From Salipaludibacillus sp. CUR1 (lineage in GTDB: Bacteria; Bacillota; Bacilli; Bacillales; Salisediminibacteriaceae), in the NCBI RefSeq assembly GCF_021028955.1, contig NZ_JAIWPE010000015.1, positions 1 through 41,188 on the forward strand: a DNA stretch of 41,188 nucleotides, read 5' to 3'. Below are positions 17,315-23,611 of the stretch, one piece after another. The notes below the pieces were generated by a model that saw only the letters and a program-made list of their open reading frames with translations, did not search any database and was not told the DNA's origin. Position numbers and translations under genes: made by a program. The stretch's first letter is position 1. Each line of letters starts with the position of its first letter.

Positions 17315-17342
17315 AAACGGCTGAAAAATCCGGCAGCACGGG

Positions 17343-17975
17343 TCACACCTGTTTTTTAGAAGGATTCTGCCATTCGACTATCACAGCGTAGTTGAGAGAT
17401 TCGTGATCTTCCACATACCCCGGTATCACCTGTAAAGGGCTGAGGCCTTGAGTGAGCATGAATGACAGCACGAGATCAGTTAACTCTCCCGACGTGACTT
17501 TATTGACATATTCCACCGGCGACATCTGGTCGGCGTATGTGTGAAAGCCCGGGATTCGGCAGCCGGCAATATACCGTGAAAGCTCTAACTCCTGTACAAG
17601 GTGTTTTCTCGCTTCGTAAAGAGCCTTGGCGACGCCTTTCCCCCTGAAGGCAGGACGTACACAAACATCAATACCGTAAAGTGTATCCCCCCCTGGATCA
17701 TGAGTGTTTTTGATAAACCCATTATCAGCTGCTTCCTCCCATGTATGAAGCGACCCGTCATAGCGGGTGATTAATGACGTAGCCGATCCTGCCGGCTGGC
17801 CATCGAACCTGGCGAGCATCGCCCCCTGGGGGAACGTTTCTGCGTGCGCAGCAATATGCTCTTTGCTCCACCATAATTCTTCCGGAAAAGGGGGAGGGAA
17901 GGCTTCTTTTTGTATAGTTAAAAGCTCGTTAAAATCATCTATAGTGTATGGATGAACCGTTATTTTTTCAGACAT
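17343..17975 (-). CDS. GNAT family N-acetyltransferase
   Basis: A 210-residue acetyltransferase. The acetyl-CoA binding motif A is seen as GIDVCVRPAFRGKGVAKALYEARK near residues 100-123, with R-G-K-G-V-A as the pyrophosphate loop. Substrate unknown. Its C-terminal part (IAGCRIPGFHTYADQMSPVEYV) resembles the GNAT module found fused to carbon-nitrogen hydrolases in some bacteria, but no hydrolase domain is present. A minus-strand promoter lies at 18008-18037. Monocistronic. Confidence 0.82.
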   Translation of the reverse strand: MSEKITVHPYTIDDFNELLTIQKEAFPPPFPEELWWSKEHIAAHAETFPQGAMLARFDGQPAGSATSLITRYDGSLHTWEEAADNGFIKNTHDPGGDTLYGIDVCVRPAFRGKGVAKALYEARKHLVQELELSRYIAGCRIPGFHTYADQMSPVEYVNKVTSGELTDLVLSFMLTQGLSPLQVIPGYVEDHESLNYAVIVEWQNPSKKQV

Positions 17976-18007
17976 GTTTCATCGGTCCTTTCATATGGTA
18001 TAGCCTG

Positions 18008-18037
18008 ATTATAGAAGATAGAACCGCTGTACGGCAA
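18008..18037 (-). promoter_or_regulatory. SigA promoter of the GNAT gene
   Basis: On minus, TTGCCG, 18 bp, TATAAT, located 33 bp upstream of the start codon. Confidence 0.5.
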
Positions 18038-18107
18038 AGGATTAAGTACATAATTTTTAAATAAAAAATGCAAGCTAAACGTATCTGGAAAAGGGAGGAA
18101 TGACAAC

Positions 18108-18407
18108 ATGATAAACGGTATACCAGGTCTGCCGATCTTCTTTGGCTATATCGGCGAAAATGAGGACGCTTATGCGAAGCTTTATGAAGCTCAATATGAA
18201 ATGTTTGTAAATGGAGACTATGTAGGAGACCATACGCTTTATGCGGAAAAAGAAGAGGCGACAGATATAGCAGACTTTTTAGAAACTCAGGGCTTCAGTC
18301 ATATTGAAATAGATGTGGAAGGAGATCATATTCTGATCAACTGCCAAACTGAAAAGGATGCTGAACGGGTTGAAGAAGCTGTAAAAGTTTTTCTGCACAA
18401 CCGGTAA
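18108..18407 (+). CDS. Small acidic protein of unknown function
   Basis: A 99-residue protein I do not recognise. It is strongly acidic, without Cys and without membrane segments. The second half alternates as helix-strand-strand-helix (ATDIADFLETQGFSHIEIDV, then HILINCQTEKDAERVEEAV), suggesting a small ferredoxin-like alpha-beta fold. GGGAGG at 18094-18099 is 8 bp before the ATG, so it is surely translated. It is 118 bp upstream of ywdK in the same direction. Confidence 0.65.
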   Translation: MINGIPGLPIFFGYIGENEDAYAKLYEAQYEMFVNGDYVGDHTLYAEKEEATDIADFLETQGFSHIEIDVEGDHILINCQTEKDAERVEEAVKVFLHNR

Positions 18408-18525
18408 AAATAGGGCGAATTAAAGGGGGCTGGCTCAGTTTAAGAAGCAAGTCCCTTTTCTGGCTGTTGGGCATATGGTATGTTATGGGAGTGAAATATG
18501 GTCATTGAACTGAAAGGAGAAAACC

Positions 18526-18897
18526 ATGAAATTATTTTTGCTGCTTGGAAGTTTAAATGCCTTCTTGTTTGTTGCCATTGGAGCATTTGGCGCTCATGCT
18601 CTTAAGGAGCGTCTCGAAACAGGGGGGTACCTGGAAACGTTCCAGACTGGTGTGCAGTACCATATGATTCATGCACTCGCCCTGATTGCTGTAGCCATTC
18701 TATCCAGATATCTGTCAGCGACCGGGCTTGTCCACGGGGCAGGCTGGGCATTTGTTGCGGGTATTATTTTATTCTCAGGAAGCTTATATGCCTTAAGCTT
18801 AACCGGAATTCGTGTACTTGGAGCTATCACCCCAATCGGAGGCTTGGCCTTTCTGGCAGGCTGGGCTCTGCTGTTTGCTGCTGCGTGGATGGAATAA
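18526..18897 (+). CDS. ywdK: YwdK family membrane protein (DUF423)
   Basis: A 123-residue integral membrane protein with four predicted helices (about 1-22, 44-62, 70-90 and 97-120). The DUF423 hallmark GAFGAHALKERL is at residues 19-30. Function unknown. It matches B. subtilis YwdK in length and neighbourhood. AAAGGAG precedes the ATG and a strong terminator follows. Confidence 0.88.
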   Translation: MKLFLLLGSLNAFLFVAIGAFGAHALKERLETGGYLETFQTGVQYHMIHALALIAVAILSRYLSATGLVHGAGWAFVAGIILFSGSLYALSLTGIRVLGAITPIGGLAFLAGWALLFAAAWME

Positions 18898-18917
18898 TAA
18901 CAACTGAACGTATTACC

Positions 18918-18955
18918 AGACAGGCTTTCATAGTAAATGAAAGCCTGTCTTTTTA
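18918..18955 (+). terminator. Rho-independent terminator of ywdK
   Basis: A perfect 14-bp stem AGACAGGCTTTCAT/ATGAAAGCCTGTCT with a 5-nt loop, then T5. Confidence 0.93.
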
Positions 18956-19092
18956 TTCTGGAATTAGTTGTAAAGCAAGGCCTTGCGCGTTTTGTTTAAG
19001 CCAGCGGGTTTTTATATAAGTTAACTATTGATTTTTAGTAAACGAAATTATAAAATGTTTATATAAATAATAAACACAAAGGGGTTTTGTTT

Positions 19093-19857
19093 ATGTTAGC
19101 GGATGAGAGGTTTTGGCAATCGTCAGTTGAAGAGCTGACAAAGGGCTACACATATGACAGCCACGAAGAAGCATATATCTGTCTTATTTGCAATGAACGC
19201 TTTCAGGACGGGGTAGTTTATGAGAGGGAAGAGAGGCTGTATGAAGCCAGAAAAGCCATTCAGCTTCACATTTCCGTTGACCACCAGTCTGTAGTAGATT
19301 CACTCTTATCCATGGATAAGAAATATACCGGCCTCTCCGATCATCAAAAGGAACTTCTTCATTTCTTCAAACAAGGCATGACAGACAGAGAAATAGTCAG
19401 TGCTCAAAAGGGAGGAAGCACTTCCACCATCCGTAACCACCGTTTTAAACTGAAAGAGAAAGAAAAGCAGGCAAAAGTGTTTCTGGCCATTATGAATGGA
19501 TTAAGACAGGAGCAGAAGGAAAGTAAAGATGATTTAATTGAAATTCATAAGGGGGCGAAAATGGTGGATGAACGCTACGCAGTGACTGTAGAAGAAAGGG
19601 ATAAAGTACTGAAGACTTACTTTAAAGAAGGGCTAAACGGACCGCTTGCCTCTTTCCCAAGCAAGGAAAAGCGAAAGATCATTGTCCTCCAGCATTTGGT
19701 TCAACGATTTAACCCAGCAAAAATCTATTCAGAGAAAAACGTTAACGAGATCCTTAAATCCATCTATTCCGATTTTGCAACTTTAAGACGCTACTTTATC
19801 GAATACGGATTTATGGAACGCAGCTTAGACTGCTCGGAATACTGGGTGAAAAAATAA
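19093..19857 (+). CDS. DUF2087 transcriptional regulator with zinc-ribbon-like N-terminus and helix-turn-helix
   Basis: A 254-residue putative regulator. An N-terminal possible metal site consists of Cys30-x2-Cys33 and His59-x4-His64. A LuxR/sigma-like helix-turn-helix spans about 81-122 (LSDHQKELLHFFKQGMTDREI then STIRNHRFKLKEK). The C-terminal DUF2087 domain at about 185-250 (FPSKEKRKIIVLQHLVQRFN ... RRYFIEYGFMERS) is a winged-helix-like module found in Firmicute regulators. Target genes unknown. AAAGGGG at 19078-19084 supports the ATG at 19093 rather than the TTG six bases earlier. Monocistronic with its own terminator; preceded by an AT-rich 130-bp promoter region. Confidence 0.8.
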   Translation: MLADERFWQSSVEELTKGYTYDSHEEAYICLICNERFQDGVVYEREERLYEARKAIQLHISVDHQSVVDSLLSMDKKYTGLSDHQKELLHFFKQGMTDREIVSAQKGGSTSTIRNHRFKLKEKEKQAKVFLAIMNGLRQEQKESKDDLIEIHKGAKMVDERYAVTVEERDKVLKTYFKEGLNGPLASFPSKEKRKIIVLQHLVQRFNPAKIYSEKNVNEILKSIYSDFATLRRYFIEYGFMERSLDCSEYWVKK

Positions 19858-19864
19858 AAATTAC

Positions 19865-19892
19865 ACCTGCTGCAGACCGCAGCAGGTTTTTT
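19865..19892 (+). terminator. Rho-independent terminator of the DUF2087 gene
   Basis: A perfect 9-bp stem ACCTGCTGC/GCAGCAGGT, followed by T6. Confidence 0.88.
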
Positions 19893-19932
19893 AAAGCATG
19901 TAAATGGTGTTATGTGAAAGAAAGGCCTCTGC

Positions 19933-20637
19933 TTACCTCGGCGCATAAGCAGCCATCTGCTGCTGTGCCAATCCGTCAAACGGGTAATCGTATTCGATTT
20001 CTTCATCAAACGTCACATAATCAAGGTTCACCATCAGGAGGAGGTAGCGTTTGTCCGTCTGAGGATCACTGATTATAATATGGTCCCTTCCTGCTGCTTC
20101 AATAACTCCTTTGAATATTTTAGCATTCCACCTCTCATTGTTTTCATAGGTCATGTAAAATGTTGCGACTTTCCCGCGGTTAAGACGAAGAATATTTTCA
20201 ATATACGACATTTCAATTGGGAGCATCCCTGGAATCTGTAAAAAGGGTGAAAAAGGCTGCTGACCAGGCTGAACAAACTGTGGCGGGGGCGGCATAGGTG
20301 TGCCGGGCATAAATGGTGAAAACTGCTGCTGGCCCGCCTGGAAACCTCCAAACTGCTGTCCAGTATGCATAGACGGGGAGCCTCCAAATTGCTGACCCAT
20401 CTGGCCCATCTGGCCCATTTGGCCCATTTGGTGCGTTGATGGATAGCCCCCGTGCTGATGGCCCATTTGATGCATCGACGGATAGCTTCCATGCTGCTGG
20501 CCGCTTCTCATAGAGAAAGCCCCGGCCTGCTGAGGCCCTCCTGCAGGACCGTATGCCTTTTGCTGCTGATCGCCTTCAGAGCTGTCGTAATTCTGGTCTT
20601 CGTATCCTGAATACGGAAAATCTTGTTGTGAATACAT
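19933..20637 (-). CDS. gerQ: Spore coat protein GerQ with expanded low-complexity N-terminus
   Basis: Coat protein needed to keep the hydrolase CwlJ in the spore and thus for Ca-dipicolinate-triggered germination. The conserved GerQ domain is the C-terminal 95 residues (about 138-232: MLPIEMSYIENILRLNRGKV ... DYVTFDEEIEYDYPFDGLAQQQM). The first 135 residues are Gln, Gly, Met, Pro and His rich with degenerate repeats (GGYPSTHQMG, four QMG in a row, QFGG). At 234 residues it is longer than the B. subtilis protein of about 180. Lysine is nearly absent from the N-terminal half (only Lys27), though lysines near the B. subtilis N-terminus are the transglutaminase cross-link sites. It lies 12 bp after cwlJ, in the same operon. 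Confidence 0.9.
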   Translation of the reverse strand: MYSQQDFPYSGYEDQNYDSSEGDQQQKAYGPAGGPQQAGAFSMRSGQQHGSYPSMHQMGHQHGGYPSTHQMGQMGQMGQMGQQFGGSPSMHTGQQFGGFQAGQQQFSPFMPGTPMPPPPQFVQPGQQPFSPFLQIPGMLPIEMSYIENILRLNRGKVATFYMTYENNERWNAKIFKGVIEAAGRDHIIISDPQTDKRYLLLMVNLDYVTFDEEIEYDYPFDGLAQQQMAAYAPR

Positions 20638-20649
20638 TCCACCACTCCT

Positions 20650-21087
20650 TTAATAAACTGTATAAACTGAAGGACATTCACTAGGCAGAGGAGAGTAAAA
20701 ACAATGCAATTTAAACCTGCCCGAGTTCCATTGCCCCCACCATTGCTCAGGACACGGACCATCCGGCCGGAAAAACCATAAATCAAATTCCCCCGGAACA
20801 AAGCGTTCGCCCGCAACCAGCCTTCTTGCAAGACGCCTGTCACGTTCCCTTGCCCGCTGATAAAAATAGCCTTTCTGGGTCGCCTCAAACCCGCCAGGTG
20901 ACTGAAAAACCATTCTGGGAACAGTATTAATATCAACGAAGTCAAGGCATCTGGCTCTCACACGGTTAACCATTACATTTCCTGCGCTTAACATACCCTG
21001 CTCGCCTTCTCCTTCAGCTTCTGCGCGCATTAGCCTCGCCAGTAAGTCAATATCAGAATCTCTCGCTTTAATTACAGCCAACCCCAC
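20650..21087 (-). CDS. cwlJ: Spore cortex cell wall hydrolase CwlJ
   Basis: Peptidoglycan hydrolase of the SleB/CwlJ family that degrades the spore cortex during germination. The 145-residue protein is the catalytic domain alone. The active-site Glu lies in LLARLMRAEAEGEGEQGML, followed by GNVMVNRVRA, FQSPGGFEATQKGYFYQRA and the Trp/Cys-rich end (FDLWFFRPDGPCPEQWWGQW). No signal peptide, as expected, because CwlJ reaches the coat from the mother cell. A SigE promoter is seen at 21159-21187. gerQ, its partner, follows immediately. Confidence 0.95.
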   Translation of the reverse strand: MGLAVIKARDSDIDLLARLMRAEAEGEGEQGMLSAGNVMVNRVRARCLDFVDINTVPRMVFQSPGGFEATQKGYFYQRARERDRRLARRLVAGERFVPGEFDLWFFRPDGPCPEQWWGQWNSGRFKLHCFYSPLPSECPSVYTVY

Positions 21088-21158
21088 ACCTCCTTTAGCC
21101 GGGTCACGAATGAAGTTGTGTCCAGAATCTCAGGGCAGCCCCCGCTCATCCTAATCCC

Positions 21159-21187
21159 ATTGTATGAACCCGCCTAACCCCCTATGA
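21159..21187 (-). promoter_or_regulatory. SigE-type mother-cell promoter of cwlJ-gerQ
   Basis: On minus, TCATAGG (21187-21181), 14 bp, CATACAAT (21166-21159). The -10 is a perfect SigE match and the -35 agrees in its first five bases with TCATATT. It lies 72 bp upstream of the cwlJ start. Confidence 0.7.
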
Positions 21188-21226
21188 CAAAAACCAAAAT
21201 TAGATTGAAGGAGTATTAGTAAGGAT

Positions 21227-21790
21227 AGCGGCGCAGGATATTTGGCAAGGTAGGTGCAACGGGTGTAGCACTCTTCACCTGCGACGAGCAAGCCGAAGCG
21301 GCGCAGGAGCACTCATTACCTGCGACGAGCAAGCCGAAGCGGCGCAGGAGCACTCATTACCTGCGACGAGCAAGCGACAGCGGCGCAGGAGCACCAACAC
21401 ATGGATCAGGACGAAACCAGGAGGAAAAGAGAGCTGGAAAGAGATAAAAGAGGGTTTGAAGAAGTAGGTGCAACGGGTGTAGCACTCATTACCTGCGACG
21501 AGCAAGCGACAGCGGCGCAGGAGCACCAACACATGGATCAGGAGGGAAACAGGAGAAAAAGAGAGCTGTAAGGAGGTAAAAGAGGGTTTGAAAAGGTAGG
21601 TGCAACGGGTGTAGCACCAACACATGGATCAGGAAGAAAACAGGAGGAAAAGAGAGCTGGAAAGAGATAAAAGAGGGTTTGGAAGAGTTGGTGCAACCGG
21701 GGTAGCACCAACAAAGGTATCAGGAAGAAACCGGGAGAAAAAGGGAGCTGTAAGGAGGTAAAAGAGGGTTTGGCAAGGTAGGTGCAAGCA
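21227..21790. repeat. Nested tandem array of 91-bp and 41-bp units
   Basis: GGTGCAAC recurs at 21253, 21467, 21599 and 21690, with GGTGCAA at 21781, giving steps of 214, 132, 91 and 91 bp. These equal 91+3x41, 91+41, 91 and 91. The 41-bp unit (TCATTACCTGCGACGAGCAA then GC[CGA/GAC]AGCGGCGCAGGAGCAC) is inserted inside the 91-bp unit just after GTAGCAC. Each long unit has a hairpin (GGTGC/GCACC; 8 bp in unit 4) and a polypurine stretch on the plus strand. A fragment of the short unit sits at 21227-21238. Neither period is divisible by 3, so the open frames here are unlikely to be coding. It fills the gap between the hemQ terminator and the cwlJ promoter. Confidence 0.88.
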
Positions 21791-21812
21791 TAGCGCCGCC
21801 AACGCCCTGCAC

Positions 21813-21848
21813 AAAAAAACCGTGAGGCAGCTAACAAGCGCCTCACGG
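21813..21848 (-). terminator. Rho-independent terminator of hemQ
   Basis: On minus, CCGTGAGGC pairs perfectly with GCCTCACGG, followed by T7. Confidence 0.92.
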
Positions 21849-21859
21849 AATCCTTATCT

Positions 21860-22603
21860 CTAAACATGTAAAAATTGTTTTACTTTTTCATCTTCAAGGT
21901 AGGTGCCTACATAGAAGGTGCCGAATTCGCCGTAGCGGGCGCTCACTTCATCGAAGCGCATTTCGTAAACAAGCTTTTTAAACTGGAGTACATCGTGGGC
22001 GAACAGAGTCACGCCCCATTCCCAGTCGTCGAAGCCGACTGATCCGGAGATAATCTGGCGGACTTTGCCAGCATAGCTGCGTCCGATCATCCCGTGGCTG
22101 CGCATCATTGTCTGGCGTTCTTCCATCGGAAGCATGTACCAGTTGTCGTTGCCTTGGCGGCGTTTATCCATTGGATAGAAGCAGACATACTGCCACTTCG
22201 GCAGGATCGGTTTGAGACGGGCCTGAATTTCCGGATCCTGGTCAGGGTCTTTGTCAGCAGGGAGGTAATTACTTAACTCCACTACGGAGACATAAGAATA
22301 AGTTGGGACTGTAAATTCAGCAAGGCGGGTCTTATTAAACGCGCTCTCAATCTCAATGAGCTCGTCCATTGTCGGACGCAAAAGCATAATCATTAAATCA
22401 GCTTTTTGCCCTAAGATTGAATAAAGGCCGTGGCTGCCTTCAAATTTCGATTGGGTTTTGTCCCATTTTTCAAGCAAATTCATAAATTCAGCAATAATTG
22501 ATTCTCTCTCATCAGAAGAAATCTTTTTCCATTCAACCCAGTTCATTTTACGGAAATCATGGAGCACATACCATCCGTCCAGTGTTTTAGCCGGTTCTGC
22601 CAT
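21860..22603 (-). CDS. hemQ: Coproheme decarboxylase HemQ (chlorite dismutase-like)
   Basis: Last step of the coproporphyrin-dependent haem pathway of Gram-positive bacteria: two oxidative decarboxylations of coproheme to haem b. The 247-residue protein shows the conserved block with radical Tyr143 (CFYPMDKRR) and the proximal haem ligand His170 ([13 protein letters not shown]). Length and motifs fit HemQ (YwfI) and not a true chlorite dismutase. It is monocistronic with terminators on both sides; a minus-strand TATAAT at about 22653-22658 is a possible -10 box, with a weak -35. Confidence 0.94.
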   Translation of the reverse strand: MAEPAKTLDGWYVLHDFRKMNWVEWKKISSDERESIIAEFMNLLEKWDKTQSKFEGSHGLYSILGQKADLMIMLLRPTMDELIEIESAFNKTRLAEFTVPTYSYVSVVELSNYLPADKDPDQDPEIQARLKPILPKWQYVCFYPMDKRRQGNDNWYMLPMEERQTMMRSHGMIGRSYAGKVRQIISGSVGFDDWEWGVTLFAHDVLQFKKLVYEMRFDEVSARYGEFGTFYVGTYLEDEKVKQFLHV

Positions 22604-22700
22604 TTAAATCAACTCCTGTTCATGTTCAATAATTAAAGGTTTTCACAATTATTATAGTGTATGTAACGTTATTGCACATCTCCCATTATACAAGCCGCTG

Positions 22701-22740
22701 GAGAAAAAACCAAACAGCATGCCCGATGTGTGGCATGCTG
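22701..22740 (-). terminator. Terminator of the fadH-enoyl-CoA isomerase operon
   Basis: A perfect 9-bp stem CAGCATGCC/GGCATGCTG with an 8-nt loop, followed on minus by TTTGGTTTTTT. Confidence 0.8.
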
Positions 22741-22849
22741 CTGGGATTAATGTCAGAATGCGATTTTCAAAATGTGGTTTCAGACTTTGGCCTCTCTGCC
22801 TTTAGAGTGGAGAACCAACGAAAGGTGCATCATGGCTGAAGTGCAGCTT

Positions 22850-23593
22850 TTAACCTTTAGCCCGGTTCAGGAAGGCCATGACTGCCTGAAGGTGGGCTTC
22901 AGATTTTCCTGCAGCCCGCTGGCCTTCTACTTCAGCATATAAGACATCACGCAGTGAGCTGTCCATTCCTGCTTTCATATTTTTCTTCATCCAGCCATAG
23001 GCTGGGTGGGGGGCCTGCTTGAGTGCCTGTATAAACTGTGCAGGGTCGCCGATCTGATTAATGAGCCCAATCTTCAAAGCTTCTTCAGGGCTTATCGAGC
23101 CGCCCAGCCCCAATTCGATTGCTTTTCCCATACCTACAAGACGCGGCAAAAAGTAGGAAGCTCCTGCGTCTGGTGTGAGGCCGATATGCAGAAAGCTGAG
23201 CGCGATTTTTGCATCGGAAGAAGCGAAACGGAAATCACAGGCGAGTGCGAGACTGAGGCCGGCTCCGACAGCTGTTCCGTTCATGTAGGCGAGGGTTGGT
23301 TTATCGATTTCGTCGATCAGCAGCAAAAGCTGGTTGTATGTGCGTTCCAGGTACTCACCGTGGTCAAACGCTTCCATTTCCTTCACGGGGATGCTCTTTA
23401 AATCGGCTCCGCTTGAGAAGGCTCCTTCTGTACCCGTAAGTACGATGACTTGAACGTCATTGTCTCTCCGTGCTTCCTGAAACGCCTCATATAAGTCTTT
23501 ATGCATCTCTTCATTAATTGCATTTTTCACTTCCGGGCGGTTCATCATAATCGTTGCTATGCCGTCTTTCACGTCGTACTTTACAGTTTTCAT
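22850..23593 (-). CDS. Enoyl-CoA hydratase/isomerase family protein (isomerase-like)
   Basis: A 247-residue crotonase-fold protein. The oxyanion-hole regions are GAFSSGADLKSI (residues 57-68) and NGTAVGAGLSLALACDF (105-121). The hydratase Glu expected in GCELA is replaced in GAGLSLALACD, while an acid is kept at Asp142 (GLTPDAGAS). That pattern is the one in PaaG-type delta3-delta2-enoyl-CoA isomerases, so isomerase activity is more likely than hydration (inference). It follows fadH by 18 bp; isomerase plus dienoyl-CoA reductase is the set needed to degrade unsaturated fatty acids. Confidence 0.85.
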   Translation of the reverse strand: MKTVKYDVKDGIATIMMNRPEVKNAINEEMHKDLYEAFQEARRDNDVQVIVLTGTEGAFSSGADLKSIPVKEMEAFDHGEYLERTYNQLLLLIDEIDKPTLAYMNGTAVGAGLSLALACDFRFASSDAKIALSFLHIGLTPDAGASYFLPRLVGMGKAIELGLGGSISPEEALKIGLINQIGDPAQFIQALKQAPHPAYGWMKKNMKAGMDSSLRDVLYAEVEGQRAAGKSEAHLQAVMAFLNRAKG

Positions 23594-23611
23594 GGCGATA
23601 CCTCCGTTAAT

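Noticed and set aside
17130-17324. 64-codon open frame on plus with an Arg/Pro/Gly-rich product
   Set aside because: It lies entirely in the family A repeat and the following terminator; the frame is a by-product of GC-rich palindromes and has no ribosome site.
20508-20945. 145-codon frame on minus overlapping cwlJ and gerQ
   Set aside because: It is an out-of-frame shadow; cwlJ and gerQ are both certain in the other frame.
21253-21466. Three adjacent 41-bp repeats considered as a CRISPR array
   Set aside because: The units are contiguous without unique spacers and no cas genes are present.
21275-21867. Overlapping Cys/Leu/Ser-rich open frames on minus (up to 116 codons)
   Set aside because: They are generated by the tandem array, whose 91- and 41-bp periods shift the reading frame; no ribosome site and implausible composition.
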